NCBI GenBank assembly: GCA_937860145.1 | Contig: CALMBF010000201.1 | Location: 1-64,000, forward strand | Reading direction: 5' to 3' | DNA: 64,000 nt | From: an uncultured Geobacter sp. | GTDB taxonomy: Bacteria > Desulfobacterota > Desulfuromonadia > Geobacterales > DSM-12255 | Shown: piece after piece, positions 38,263 to 50,325 of the stretch | Position numbering within the stretch: position 1 is the stretch's first letter | Layout: each line of letters begins with the position of its first letter | Program-made: the position numbers and the translations under genes | The notes under the pieces: model-generated | Databases searched by the model: none | What the model was told of the DNA's origin: nothing | The model's input: the letters and a program-made list of their open reading frames with translations, nothing else

Positions 38263-38294
38263 AAAAACAAAAATCCCCCGCTGGAACGGGGGAT
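38263..38294 (-). terminator. Terminator between frr and uppS
   Basis: On the minus strand ATCCCCCG-N6-CGGGGGAT is followed by TTTTTGTTTTT. It separates pyrH-frr from uppS. Confidence 0.8.
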
Positions 38295-38368
38295 TTCATT
38301 TAAGCATAGTGACTTTGCCGAGGCAAGAAAAATTACCGTGCCTTAAGCAGGCTGGCCCGGAAGCGGGC

Positions 38369-39759
<1,391 letters not shown>

Positions 39760-39761
39760 TC

Positions 39762-39788
39762 AAAAAAAAGCCGACCCCGAAGGTCGGC
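39762..39788 (-). terminator. Terminator after tsf
   Basis: GCCGACC/GGTCGGC with a 5-nt loop runs into eight T on the minus strand, directly after the tsf stop. Confidence 0.88.
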
Positions 39789-39796
39789 CTTTTCAT

Positions 39797-40693
39797 TTAG
39801 TTGCCAGCTGCGGCCGCGACTTCCGCCGCGAAGTCCGACTCTTTCTTTTCAAGCCCTTCGCCCAGGACGAACCGGGCGAAGCGGGTCACCGTCACGTCGG
39901 CCCCGGCGGCCTTGAGAATCTGCTGGATGGTCTTGTCCGGGTCCTTGACGAACGACTGCTCGAGGAGACAGACTTCGGCGTAGAACTTGTTGACCTGACC
40001 CTCGATGATCTTCTCGATGATGTTTTCCGGCTTGCCGGTCTCCCGGGCCTTGGCGCGGTAGATCTCCTTCTCGCGCTCCAGGATGTCGGCGGCGATATCC
40101 TCGCGGCGAACGGCCTGGGGTGCGGCTGCGGCGATGTGCATGGCGATGTCCTTGGCCAGGGGAGCGAGATCGCCCGAGCCTGCCAGCTCGACCAGGACGC
40201 CGATCTTGCCGCCGGCGTGGATGTAGGACCCGGTCAGCCCTTCCGATGCGAAACGGGCAAAACGGCGGATCTGCAGGTTTTCGCCGATGACCGCAATGGC
40301 CTCGTTCAGCGTGATCTGCACGGTCTTGCCCGGCTCCTTCACCGAATCCTGGCCGAACAGGGCATCGATATCGGCCGGAGCCGCAACCAGGACCTGATTG
40401 GCGACATCGGCGACAAACGCCTGGAACTTGTCGTTCTTGGCAACGAAGTCGGTTTCGCTGTTTACCTCCACCAGGGCACCGCTCTTGCCGTCAGCGGCGA
40501 TGACCGCGGCAACGAGACCTTCCGTGGCGGCACGGCCGGCCTTCTTGGCGGCCGCGGCGAGACCTTTCTTGCGGAGGAAGTCGACCGCCTTCTCCATGTC
40601 GCCGCCGGTCTCCTCAAGGGCCTTCTTGCAATCGAGCATCCCTGCTCCGGTGCTCTTGCGGAGCTCATTTACCATTGCTGCTGTAATACTCAC
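39797..40693 (-). CDS. tsf: Elongation factor Ts
   Basis: A 298-aa nucleotide exchange factor for EF-Tu. The N-terminal UBA-like [21 protein letters not shown] and the TDFVAKND core are standard. The start is taken as GTG at 40693 because AGGAGG lies 5 nt before it; a longer version from 40714 would include the ribosome binding site itself. It follows rpsB by 66 nt. Confidence 0.95.
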   Translation of the reverse strand: MSITAAMVNELRKSTGAGMLDCKKALEETGGDMEKAVDFLRKKGLAAAAKKAGRAATEGLVAAVIAADGKSGALVEVNSETDFVAKNDKFQAFVADVANQVLVAAPADIDALFGQDSVKEPGKTVQITLNEAIAVIGENLQIRRFARFASEGLTGSYIHAGGKIGVLVELAGSGDLAPLAKDIAMHIAAAAPQAVRREDIAADILEREKEIYRAKARETGKPENIIEKIIEGQVNKFYAEVCLLEQSFVKDPDKTIQQILKAAGADVTVTRFARFVLGEGLEKKESDFAAEVAAAAGN

Positions 40694-40759
40694 CTTATCC
40701 TCCTGTACCATCACGGCGAAGCCGCAATTACGTATGATTTTGTTCGGGCTGCGGACAGA

Positions 40760-41530
40760 TTACTCTGCAGCTGCCTCTTCCTGGACGGACTCTTCGCTCC
40801 CCTCTTCCAGTTCGGCACCCTCGTTGTAGTTCTGCAGCTGCTGGTCCCTGGCCTCGCGACCCTCGATGACCGCATCGGCAACCTTGCTGGTGAGGAGGCG
40901 GATGGCGCGGATGGCGTCGTCATTGCCCGGGATGACGTAGTCGATCTTGTCCGGGTCGCAGTTGGTGTCGACGATGGCGACGACCGTGATGCCGAGTTTC
41001 TTGGCCTCGTTGACGGCGATGTCCTCGTTATGGGGATCGACGACGAACAGGACGCCGGGGAGCTTGTTCATCCCCTTGATGCCGCCCAGGGTCTTCTCCA
41101 GCTTCTCCCGCTCCTTCTCGAGCTGCAGGCGCTCTTTCTTGATGTAGGCCTCGATGGAACCGTCGGCGACCATGCTGTCCAGCTTCTTCAGACGCTCGAT
41201 GCTCTGCTTGACCGTGGCAAAGTTGGTCAGCATGCCACCCAGCCAGCGCTGGTTGACAAAGTGCATGCCGCAGCGGCTTGCCTCTTCGGCAACCGAGTCC
41301 TGACCCTGCTTCTTGGTGCCGACGAAGAGGAAGGTCTCACCGTTCCGGGCGGCATCGACGACGAAGCTGTAGGCGTTCTTGAAGAGGCGGACGGTTTTCT
41401 GCAGGTCGATGATGTAGATACCGTTACGCGCGCCGAAAATATACGGCTTCATCTTCGGGTTCCAGCGCTTGGTCTGGTGCCCGAAATGGACACCGGCTTC
41501 CAACAGTTCCTTCATGGTAATGCTTGACAT
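40760..41530 (-). CDS. rpsB: 30S ribosomal protein S2
   Basis: A 256-aa S2 with [26 protein letters not shown]-like and [13 protein letters not shown] motifs, and an acidic C-terminal tail ([14 protein letters not shown]). AAGGAG lies 10 nt before the ATG. A far longer open frame upstream is a shadow. It is the first gene of rpsB-tsf. Confidence 0.97.
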   Translation of the reverse strand: MSSITMKELLEAGVHFGHQTKRWNPKMKPYIFGARNGIYIIDLQKTVRLFKNAYSFVVDAARNGETFLFVGTKKQGQDSVAEEASRCGMHFVNQRWLGGMLTNFATVKQSIERLKKLDSMVADGSIEAYIKKERLQLEKEREKLEKTLGGIKGMNKLPGVLFVVDPHNEDIAVNEAKKLGITVVAIVDTNCDPDKIDYVIPGNDDAIRAIRLLTSKVADAVIEGREARDQQLQNYNEGAELEEGSEESVQEEAAAE

Positions 41531-41644
41531 GATCTCTTCTCCTTGGGTGGTTTTTCCCTCCGCTACCCCAAGACTCCGGGATCCCCGACGGGGACACCCC
41601 CCGAAGCCGGCGGGAGCGTGTGAAATTATTTTTTGCAGCAAAGT

Positions 41645-41673
41645 TATATACCACAGGTAACCGGGGCAGGCAA
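41645..41673 (-). promoter_or_regulatory. rpsB promoter
   Basis: TTGCCT (41668-41673) and TATATA (41645-41650), spaced 17 nt, with TG one base before the -10 box. A start near 41638 gives a G+C-rich leader of about 107 nt. Confidence 0.5.
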
Positions 41674-41749
41674 GCGCGAAAATCTGACCGGATGCAACGA
41701 CCCGACCGCGCCGGTTTACTTCCGCGGTGCTCTCATGTATGATGCGCCC

Positions 41750-42919
41750 ATGCCGTTGACCCTTTACCGCTATCTGACCAGGGAAGTCCTCTCCCCCCTG
41801 CTTCTCGGGCTCGTCACCTTCACCGCCGTCCTGCTGATGGGGAGAATGCTCAAACTCGCCGACATGGTCGTCAGCAAGGGCGTTCCCGTGGGGGAACTCC
41901 TCCTGCTGATCGCCTACCTCCTCCCCAACTTCGCCATGATCACCATCCCCATGGCCCTCCTGCTCGCCGTCCTGCTCGCCTTCAGCCGGCTTTCGGCCGA
42001 CAGCGAGATCGTCGCCATCAAGGCCTCGGGCACGAGCCTCTACACCCTGCTGCCGCCGGTCATGGCCATTGCCACCGTCGCCTATGCCCTCACCACGGCC
42101 ATCTCCCTCTACGCCCTCCCCCTGGGGAATGTCGCCTTCAAGAAACTGCTCTACCACGTCGTCGAAGGACGGCTCAACCTCAATCTCAAGGAACAGGTCT
42201 TCAACAGCAGCATTCCCGGCCTGGTGATCTACATCGACCGCAACGACGAACAGAGCGGCAGGCTATCCGGCATCATGATCCAGGATGAGCGGAACCCCAA
42301 GGAGATCTCCACCATCTTTGCCGCCAGCGGCACCCTTGCCAGCGACGCGGTCGGGCGGAAACTCCTCCTCCACCTCTCCGACGGCAGCATCCACCAGTCG
42401 ACCGGCAGCGACAGGTACCGGCGACTGGATTTCAGGGAGTACGACCTCGCCGTCGATCTGTCGAAATCGCTGAAAAGTTTCGACAAGAACGAGCAGGACA
42501 TGACCCTGACGGAAATACGCTCCAACCTGCACAGGGGAGGGTTCAGCAAGAAACTCACCGTCGACATGGGGCTGGAGGTCCATCGCCGCTTCGCCCTCCC
42601 CTTTGCCTGCATCATCTTCGCCATCGTCGCCATGCCCCTGGGGATCCAGAACCGCCGCTCGGGCAAGGCCGCGGGGTTCTCCTTCAGCATCGCGGCGATC
42701 CTGGTCTACTACATCGTCCAGTCCTTCGGCAGGACCCTGGGGGAAAAAGAGCTGCTCCATCCGGCGCTGGCGATCTGGCTCCCCAACATCGTCTTCCTTG
42801 CAGGGGGGCTCTACCTCTTCAGGCAGGCGGCCCGGGAACAGCGCCTGGAGGCGGTGGACCGGGCAATCGCCGTCGCCGGCGCCCTCATGGGCAGACTTTC
42901 AAGGCGGAAATCGCCATGA
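41750..42919 (+). CDS. lptF: LPS export permease LptF
   Basis: A 389-aa inner-membrane permease of the LptBFG ABC exporter that extracts lipopolysaccharide. It has three helices, a periplasmic beta-jellyroll of about 200 residues, then three helices. Typical segments are [35 protein letters not shown] (ATPase coupling) and [18 protein letters not shown]. An ATG at 41735 is an alternative start; no clear ribosome binding site separates them. The stop overlaps lptG (ATGA). Confidence 0.92.
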   Translation: MPLTLYRYLTREVLSPLLLGLVTFTAVLLMGRMLKLADMVVSKGVPVGELLLLIAYLLPNFAMITIPMALLLAVLLAFSRLSADSEIVAIKASGTSLYTLLPPVMAIATVAYALTTAISLYALPLGNVAFKKLLYHVVEGRLNLNLKEQVFNSSIPGLVIYIDRNDEQSGRLSGIMIQDERNPKEISTIFAASGTLASDAVGRKLLLHLSDGSIHQSTGSDRYRRLDFREYDLAVDLSKSLKSFDKNEQDMTLTEIRSNLHRGGFSKKLTVDMGLEVHRRFALPFACIIFAIVAMPLGIQNRRSGKAAGFSFSIAAILVYYIVQSFGRTLGEKELLHPALAIWLPNIVFLAGGLYLFRQAAREQRLEAVDRAIAVAGALMGRLSRRKSP

Positions 42920-43995
42920 CCGTCATCAGCCGCTACCTGGTGAAGACCTATCTCGGCATGATCGGCACCTGCATGAGTGCCTTCATCGCCATCTACCTGG
43001 TCATCGACTTTCTGGAGAGGATCGGCCGCTTCAGCCGTGCCGGCGTGCCGATGCAGAGCACCCTCTCCTACTTCCTCTGCAAGACCCCGGAGATCATCAC
43101 CCAGATAACCCCCATGGCCGTTCTCATGGGGACCATCCTGGCCATCGGCGCACTGTCCAGAAACAGCGAGATCACCGCCATGCGCAGCAGCGGCATCAGC
43201 CTGGTGCAGATCGGCCGGCCCCTGGTTGCCACCGCCGCCATCATCAGCACGCTCCTCCTCTTCATGCAGGAGTACGTCGTCCCCCGGGCAAACGAGAGGG
43301 TGCTCTATATCGACCAGATCCTGGTACAGAAAAAGGGGACGGAAACCTTCTTCCGCCGGAACAACATCTGGCACAAGAGCGGCAACCTGATCATGCAGGC
43401 AAAGCTGTTCGAACCCGACAAGCAGGCACTCAGGGGGATCACCATCTGGGAACTGGGCAAGGGGCTCACCCCCGTGGCACGGATGGACGCGCCGAGCGCC
43501 ACTGCCGTCGGTGACGAATGGAACCTCTCCGACGTCACGAGAAGGGATCTCCGGCAGGGGGATGCCACACCACCGGCACAGGTGGCCAGCCTGAAGATCG
43601 ACCTGAACCTGGAACTGGCCGACCTGAAGGTCGTGGCGAAATCTGCCGACAACATGGGGTTCCTCGACCTCTGGCAGTACTGCGAGTCCCTCAAGGATGG
43701 GGGGTACGACACGACCAGGTACCGGACCCTGCTGCATGCCAAGCTCTCCCTCCCCTTCGCCGCCCTCGTCATGGCCTTCCTCGGCATCCCCTTCTCCCTG
43801 CGCGACGGCCGCTCCAGCGGCATCGGCATCGGTATCGGCCTCAGCATGGTCATCGGTTTCGGCTACTTCATCCTCAACTCCCTGCTCCTCTCCCTCGGCC
43901 AGGCCGGGGCGCTCTACCCCCTTGTCGCGGCCTGGGCCGCAAATCTCATTTTTGCAGCCGCCGGTTTATGGTTTACACTTACGGTAGACAGCTGA
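42916..43995 (+). CDS. lptG: LPS export permease LptG
   Basis: A 359-aa partner of LptF with the same 3 helices, jellyroll and 3 helices plan. SRYLVKTYLGM, NSEITAMRSSGIS (coupling helix) and KLSLPFAALVMAFLGIPFSLR are typical. It overlaps lptF by 4 nt. The LptB ATPase and LptC/A genes are not nearby. Confidence 0.93.
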   Translation: MTVISRYLVKTYLGMIGTCMSAFIAIYLVIDFLERIGRFSRAGVPMQSTLSYFLCKTPEIITQITPMAVLMGTILAIGALSRNSEITAMRSSGISLVQIGRPLVATAAIISTLLLFMQEYVVPRANERVLYIDQILVQKKGTETFFRRNNIWHKSGNLIMQAKLFEPDKQALRGITIWELGKGLTPVARMDAPSATAVGDEWNLSDVTRRDLRQGDATPPAQVASLKIDLNLELADLKVVAKSADNMGFLDLWQYCESLKDGGYDTTRYRTLLHAKLSLPFAALVMAFLGIPFSLRDGRSSGIGIGIGLSMVIGFGYFILNSLLLSLGQAGALYPLVAAWAANLIFAAAGLWFTLTVDS

Positions 43996-44023
43996 ACGAT
44001 TCGGCAACAGAAGGGGGTAGCAC

Positions 44024-44890
44024 ATGAGACACCTACTGGCGGTATGCGTCATCCTTCTCGCACTCTGCGGCACTGCGTGGGGAGCGGATAACGATGTCCA
44101 GCAGCCGTCCGTCCTGAGCATCATCCCGGGGCAGGGAGCTCCGGGGACAACGGTCATCATCTCCGGGAGCGGCTTCAGTGACCAGACCACCGCCTTCCTG
44201 GGAACCAACGAGGTCCCCACCCGTCTGGTCGCCCCGCGCCAGATAAGCTTCGAGATCCCGCCCCTTGCCCCCGGCAATTACGCCCTCTACCTGCGCCAGG
44301 GGGAGGGCGCACCGGGGAAGGCCTACGCCTTCACCATCATACCGGTCAAGCCGACGGCGCTCTCCATCACCCCCGACACCCTCAGCTTCTGCGCCTCGGG
44401 CCAGGAACGGGTCATCACGGTCAGGGGGAAAAACATCCAGGAGGGGGCACAGCTGCTCTTCGACGGCGCCATCATCAGGAGCACCCGGCTCTCGAGCGAA
44501 GAGATGACCTTTACGGCCCCGCCGGTACCGGGGGGGCTGCACCAGGTCCAGATAAGAAACCCCGAAGACGCTCTCTCCGGGGCCCTGGGCTTCCTGATCG
44601 CAACACGCCCCGAGATACGGAGCGTGGTGCAGGGTGCCGATTACGTCAACTACTATGTACTGACCATCGAGGGGATCAACTTCCAGCAGGGATCCAGCCT
44701 GATCGTCGACGGCAGGAAAATCCAGAGTGGCTACACGATCCCCGGCGAACGGGACCAGCTGCAGTACGTCAGCTGCAACCGGCTCGCCTACCTGCGCTAC
44801 CCCTACGATCCTTCCCTCAAGAGTTTCACCCTGATCGTCACGAACCCCAGCGGCGAGGAGAGCGACAGGGTGACCGTCAGCGCCCCGTAG
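44024..44890 (+). CDS. Exported triple IPT/TIG-domain protein
   Basis: A 288-aa secreted protein with a signal peptide (1-20, ends TAWGA). Three immunoglobulin-like IPT/TIG domains follow: VLSIIPGQGAPGTTVIISGSGFS, LSITPDTLSFCASGQERVITVRGKN and VVQGADYVNYYVLTIEGINFQ (each shown partly). The first Gly-rich loop is classical IPT. There is no enzyme motif. It may be a periplasmic or outer-membrane structural protein. It follows lptG by 28 nt, so it could be cotranscribed with the LPS exporter. Confidence 0.7.
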   Translation: MRHLLAVCVILLALCGTAWGADNDVQQPSVLSIIPGQGAPGTTVIISGSGFSDQTTAFLGTNEVPTRLVAPRQISFEIPPLAPGNYALYLRQGEGAPGKAYAFTIIPVKPTALSITPDTLSFCASGQERVITVRGKNIQEGAQLLFDGAIIRSTRLSSEEMTFTAPPVPGGLHQVQIRNPEDALSGALGFLIATRPEIRSVVQGADYVNYYVLTIEGINFQQGSSLIVDGRKIQSGYTIPGERDQLQYVSCNRLAYLRYPYDPSLKSFTLIVTNPSGEESDRVTVSAP

Positions 44891-44915
44891 GCACGGCGCG
44901 CGGCCGCAGCGCTGC

Positions 44916-45323
44916 CTAGACGAGTCCGTTGGCGTTGAACAGGTGGGAATACTGCATGTCGGTGCCGAGGATGTGGTTCTGGAGCCACTCCTTCAGGAGC
45001 GTCATGACCTCCAGGGTGAGCACCAGCCCTCCCCGGTCAACCCTGGCCTTCAGTTCGGCCGCCTCGGCGGCAAACTGCTCGTGCTCCCTCTTGTGCTCGA
45101 AGTAGCCGGCAAACCCGAAGCTGCGCATATACTTCTCTTCGGTGGCAAAATGGAAGTTCGTGTACGCCACCATCTCGTTGACGATCTCCTGCTGAAGTTC
45201 CCGCCCCTTGTTGGCGACCATTGCTTCGTGCAACCGGTTGATCATGCCGACGAGCTCCTCGTGCTGCTCGTCGATCTCCCTTACCTTGACGCTGAAACGA
45301 TCCGACCATTCGAATATTGCCAT
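44916..45323 (-). CDS. Bacteriohemerythrin
   Basis: A 135-aa non-heme di-iron O2-binding protein. Iron ligands are recognisable: His in EIDEQHEEL, His and Glu in NFHFATEEKYM, His in YFEHKREHEQF, and His/Asp in HILGTDMQYSHLF. The frame is open upstream, but GGGAGAGG before MAIFEWSDRF sets the start. Bacteriohemerythrins store or sense oxygen in microaerobic and anaerobic bacteria. Confidence 0.9.
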   Translation of the reverse strand: MAIFEWSDRFSVKVREIDEQHEELVGMINRLHEAMVANKGRELQQEIVNEMVAYTNFHFATEEKYMRSFGFAGYFEHKREHEQFAAEAAELKARVDRGGLVLTLEVMTLLKEWLQNHILGTDMQYSHLFNANGLV

Positions 45324-45413
45324 GCCCCTCTCCCAGTGCGGACGCCGTTGTCCCGGTTTTTTCGTCAGGTATCTACCATGAAAATTTCCGTTGCGCAATC
45401 CCCTTCAAACGAC

Positions 45414-45448
45414 CTGCGGCCCCGGGGGGAATCCCGCCGGGGCCGCAG
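45414..45448 (-). terminator. Possible terminator after ahcY
   Basis: CTGCGGCCCCGG (45414-45425) and CCGGGGCCGCAG (45437-45448) form a 12-bp stem shortly after the ahcY stop. No T-run follows, so termination may be weak or Rho-assisted. Confidence 0.4.
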
Positions 45449-45471
45449 ACAGCACTACAGTGGGGAACGGA

Positions 45472-46866
<1,395 letters not shown>

Positions 46867-46971
46867 GTGATTCTCCTTTTTGCGTGGTTTGATCGTGTGG
46901 TGATGTGAGTGGCGGCGCTTATCCGCCTTGTTCAGATTAACTTCTGGTATGGGGAGCGGGCAGGTTTGCCC

Positions 46972-47889
46972 CTACGAGGTCCGTGCCTGTACCACCAGCA
47001 CTGCCTCCTGCCCGGGGGCTCCCCCGATCCGCTCGCAGGCGATTTCGCCGAACCCGGCCCCCTTCAGCCAACCGGCCAGCTCCGCCTCGTCGAAGCCGAG
47101 CCACTGGTCAGCCAGCTGCTCCCGGGCCGTCTCCCGCTCGTGGCGGGCAAGGTCGGCGATCAGGAGGAGACCGCCGGGCACCAGCACCCGCCGGATTTCG
47201 GCCAGCACCGCCGGCGGGTCAGGGGCGTGGTGCAGCACCATGTTGAGCAAGGCGCAGCCGACGGAGGCGTCCGGCAACGGCAGGTGAGACATCTCCCCCA
47301 GGCGCAGGTCGATGCCGCGTACACCCTGCCCTTTCAGGCGGCGGCGAGCCTCCTCCAGCATGGCAGGGGAGTGATCCACGCCGATCACGTCGTCAGCCCT
47401 GGCCGCCAGGTCGGCCAGCAGGCCGCCGGTGCCGACCCCGACCTCCACCACCGTCCCACCGTGTGGCACCGATGCCAGGAGGCGTGGCAGGTAGTCGGGC
47501 ACCGGCAGCAGGGTCCGGGCCAGATCGTCCCACTGGCGGGCGTGACGGTCGAAGAACTCCTGGCTGCGGCGACGGCGCTCGTCCAGGATTGCCGCCACGG
47601 CGACCAGATCCTGCCGTCGCTCCGGGATTGTCGATAACTGCTGCTCGAAGGCGTGGCGGATGGCGCCGAAAAAGAGGCTGTCCCCACCGGCCCGGTAGTA
47701 GCTCCAGGTCCCCTGGCGCTTGACCGTGAGGATGCCGGCCTCGGTGAGGATCTTCAGGTGACGCGAAACCCGCGACTGCCCCATCCCCATGATACGGCAA
47801 AGCTCCTGCACCGTGAACTCACCGGCGAGGAGGATTGCTGTCAGGCGGAGTCTGCTGGCATCGGCCAGGGCTTTCAGGGTATCGAGCAT
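46972..47889 (-). CDS. sahR: ArsR-family regulator fused to a SAM methyltransferase domain (SahR-like)
   Basis: A 305-aa protein. The N-terminal winged helix (MLDTLKALADASRLRLTAIL, GMGQSRVSRHLKILTEAGIL) is ArsR-type without the usual metal-binding Cys motif. Residues about 130-290 form a class I methyltransferase domain with VVEVGVGTGGLLADLA, DHSPAML and LNMVLHHAPDP. Because ahcY is next, it is probably a SahR-type sensor of S-adenosylhomocysteine. An earlier ATG at 47940 is open but would run through the operator; the start at 47889 is preferred. Confidence 0.75.
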   Translation of the reverse strand: MLDTLKALADASRLRLTAILLAGEFTVQELCRIMGMGQSRVSRHLKILTEAGILTVKRQGTWSYYRAGGDSLFFGAIRHAFEQQLSTIPERRQDLVAVAAILDERRRRSQEFFDRHARQWDDLARTLLPVPDYLPRLLASVPHGGTVVEVGVGTGGLLADLAARADDVIGVDHSPAMLEEARRRLKGQGVRGIDLRLGEMSHLPLPDASVGCALLNMVLHHAPDPPAVLAEIRRVLVPGGLLLIADLARHERETAREQLADQWLGFDEAELAGWLKGAGFGEIACERIGGAPGQEAVLVVQARTS

Positions 47890-47913
47890 CTCTTCATCAC
47901 TCTTGGGAACCAA

Positions 47914-47937
47914 GTATATCAACTTTTCTTGATATAC
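47914..47937. promoter_or_regulatory. Operator upstream of the sahR-like gene
   Basis: The perfect inverted repeat GTATATCAA-N6-TTGATATAC ends 25 bp before the start at 47889. ArsR-type dimers bind such sites, so autoregulation and control of ahcY are likely. Confidence 0.6.
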
Positions 47938-48020
47938 CATGAATAAAATTTGTGATGCAAGCACAAATCGGTTTGTAGGACAGGGGTACGGGGTATATTC
48001 TATTCCGGGGGGAGCGACAC

Positions 48021-48563
48021 ATGCGGGAATTCAAGGCAGCAGCCTGGCCAGTGGCACTCAAGGTGGTATCGGCGGTCGGCACGTTGTTGGTCTGCGGCGT
48101 GGGGTGGGGCGCCTATCGGGTCATCCCGCCCGTAGGCGGCTTCACCCAGCGGTTCGGAACCGGCGTGGCCTGCATCCCCCCGGCCATCGTCATCGGGGCG
48201 CTCCTGTTCGTGGTCCGTTCCTACGCCGTCTCGGGCGGGCACCTGGCGATCCGGCGGCTGTGCTGGTCCACCACCATCCCGCTCCTCGGCATCCACGAGG
48301 CCTACCACGACCCGGCGGCCATCAAGGGGTCGCTCCGCATCTGGGGGAACGGCGGCCTGTTCGGCATTACCGGCTACTTCTGGAACAAGAACCTGGGGCG
48401 GTTCCGCATCTTCGCCACCGATCCGCGCCGGGCGGTGGTGTTGAAACTCCACGACCGGACCGTGGTGGTCTCGCCAGCAGAACCGGAAGCGTTCCTGGAG
48501 GAGCTGGCACTGCTCTTTCCGCGCCTCCGCCATCCCGAAAACAGGGGGGAATTGCCCCGCTAG
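48021..48563 (+). CDS. PH-domain-like membrane protein
   Basis: A 180-aa protein with two N-terminal membrane helices (about 10-35 and 48-66). A soluble domain follows with IRRLCWSTTIPLLGIHEAYHDPA, RIWGNGGLFGITGYFWNKNLG and VVLKLHDRTVVVSPAEPEAFLEEL, resembling the bacterial PH domain (PF10882). Function is unknown. It is divergent from the SahR-like gene. Its TAG stop shares a CTAG with the stop of the convergent acyl-CoA ligase gene. Confidence 0.6.
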   Translation: MREFKAAAWPVALKVVSAVGTLLVCGVGWGAYRVIPPVGGFTQRFGTGVACIPPAIVIGALLFVVRSYAVSGGHLAIRRLCWSTTIPLLGIHEAYHDPAAIKGSLRIWGNGGLFGITGYFWNKNLGRFRIFATDPRRAVVLKLHDRTVVVSPAEPEAFLEELALLFPRLRHPENRGELPR

Positions 48564-50200
48564 GCGTACTTCTCCCGCAGGGTCACCTTGCTGGTCTTCC
48601 CCACGCTGGTCTTGTCGATGGCATCCACGAAGTGGACCTTGAGGAGCACCACCTGCTTGTTCACCACCCCCTTGTCGGCGTACTCCCGTACAAAGTGGGC
48701 CAGCTCCTTTTCGCTGACACTGCTCCCCGCCTTGGGAACCACCAGGGCCAGGGGGCGCTCCCCCCACTTCTCGTCGGCTACGCCGATGACCGCCACCTCG
48801 CCGACCCCCGGGTGGTGGGCGATGATATCCTCCAGCTCCAGGGAGGAGACCCACTCGCCGGCAACCTTGATGACATCCTTGGTCCGGTCGGTGATCTTGA
48901 CATACCCCAGCTCGTCCCGCACCGCCACGTCGCCGGTATGCAGGTACCCCCCCTCCCAGAGCCGCTCCGATGCCTTGTGGTCCTTCAGGTACCCCTGGGT
49001 GAGCCAGGGGGCCCGCACCACGATCTCCCCCGCGCTCCGGCCGTCCCGGGGCTGTTCGTCCAGGGAGGCGTCGACGACCCGCAGGTCCACCAACGGCAGG
49101 GTCCGGCCGGTCTTGCAGCGGATGGCGGCCTGCTCCTCGGGAGGGAGTTCCAGCATCTCGGGGGTGAGGTGGGCGACCGTGAGGATGGGACAGGTCTCCG
49201 ACATGCCGTAGCCGGTGAAGACGTCGATGCCGCGCTCCATGGCCTCCAGGCAGAGGGCCGGGGAGAGGGAGGCGCCGCCGATGATCAGCTTCCAGCCGGA
49301 AAAGTCCATCCGCTGGGCGTGGGGGTGCTTGAACAGCATGTGCAGGATGGTGGGAACGCAGTGGGAAAAGGTGACCTTCTCCGTTTCGATCAGCTCAAGG
49401 AGCATGTCCGGAACGTAGCGGCCGGGATAGACCTGCTTCACCCCGAGCATGGTGGCCACGTAGGGGATCCCCCAGGCGTGGACGTGGAACATGGGGGTGA
49501 TCGGCATGTAGACGTCCCGGCGATGGAAACGGCCGTGGCCCATGGCCGAACCGAGCACGCTGAGCACGCCGAGGGTATGGAGCACCAGCTGGCGCTGGCT
49601 GAAGTAGACCCCCTTGGGCATGCCGGTGGTGCCGGTGGTGTAGAAGGTCGTGGCGCGGATATTCTCGTCGAAGTCGGGGAAGTCGAACTCAGGGGACGCC
49701 GCAGCAAGGAGTGCCTCGTACTCGCCGCAGAAGTCGATGTGGCTTGCCGGGACAGCCGGTTCGTCGTTCAGCAGGACGTACCCCTTCACCGTGTCGATCC
49801 GGCCCCGGATCTGCTCCAGCATCGGCAGGAACTCAGCATTAACCAGGAGCAGGTCGTCTTCCGCGTGGTCGATGGTGTAGAGGATCTGCTCCGGGGAGAG
49901 TCGGACATTGATGGTGTGCAGCACCGCGCCGATCATGGGGACGGCGAAAAAGCACTCCAGGTAGCGGTGGGAGTCCCAGTCCATCACCGCGATCGTGTCC
50001 CCCGGCTTGACGCCGAGGCCGACAAGGACGTTGGCAAGCCGGTGCACCCGCTCCTTCATCTGGTGGTAGGTATGGCGGAACGTGCCGCGGTAGACGATCT
50101 CCTGGCCGGGATCATCCACAACGGGACAGAAGAGCATGCTCTTGATCAGCAGGGGGTAGTCGTAGGCCGAGGGGGTGCGGGGAACGTTGTGATCGGGCAT
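48560..50200 (-). CDS. Fatty-acid--CoA ligase (AMP-forming)
   Basis: A 546-aa ANL-family enzyme. The P-loop TFYTTGTTGMPKGV, the A5 motif GYGMSET, the hinge TGDVA...YVKITDRTKDVIKVAGEW and the catalytic Lys in KTSVGKTSK are present. It activates a carboxylic acid, most likely medium or long chain, as acyl-AMP and then acyl-CoA. It lies 125 nt downstream of the nitronate monooxygenase-like gene, beyond a terminator, so it is probably transcribed separately. Confidence 0.85.
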   Translation of the reverse strand: MPDHNVPRTPSAYDYPLLIKSMLFCPVVDDPGQEIVYRGTFRHTYHQMKERVHRLANVLVGLGVKPGDTIAVMDWDSHRYLECFFAVPMIGAVLHTINVRLSPEQILYTIDHAEDDLLLVNAEFLPMLEQIRGRIDTVKGYVLLNDEPAVPASHIDFCGEYEALLAAASPEFDFPDFDENIRATTFYTTGTTGMPKGVYFSQRQLVLHTLGVLSVLGSAMGHGRFHRRDVYMPITPMFHVHAWGIPYVATMLGVKQVYPGRYVPDMLLELIETEKVTFSHCVPTILHMLFKHPHAQRMDFSGWKLIIGGASLSPALCLEAMERGIDVFTGYGMSETCPILTVAHLTPEMLELPPEEQAAIRCKTGRTLPLVDLRVVDASLDEQPRDGRSAGEIVVRAPWLTQGYLKDHKASERLWEGGYLHTGDVAVRDELGYVKITDRTKDVIKVAGEWVSSLELEDIIAHHPGVGEVAVIGVADEKWGERPLALVVPKAGSSVSEKELAHFVREYADKGVVNKQVVLLKVHFVDAIDKTSVGKTSKVTLREKYA

Positions 50201-50268
50201 GGCAGGGTCACCTCCGGGGGGGAATATCCACCCCCTTGTAGCATGAACGGCCTGACCATGACCAGACG

Positions 50269-50298
50269 AAAAAGGCCCGCGGCGGGTGCCGGCGGGCC
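50269..50298 (-). terminator. Terminator after the nitronate monooxygenase-like gene
   Basis: GGCCCGC (50274-50280) and GCGGGCC (50292-50298) form a stem followed by five T on the minus strand. Confidence 0.75.
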
Positions 50299-50325
50299 TT
50301 TACAACACGAGGGGAACGGGGAACG

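Noticed and set aside
46867..46971. SAH riboswitch upstream of ahcY
   Set aside because: The conserved core of SAH riboswitches is not seen in this short gap; control is more likely through the upstream regulator.
47938..47964. Earlier start codons for the SahR-like gene
   Set aside because: Starting at 47940 or 47964 would translate through the perfect operator palindrome and add residues not typical of ArsR proteins.
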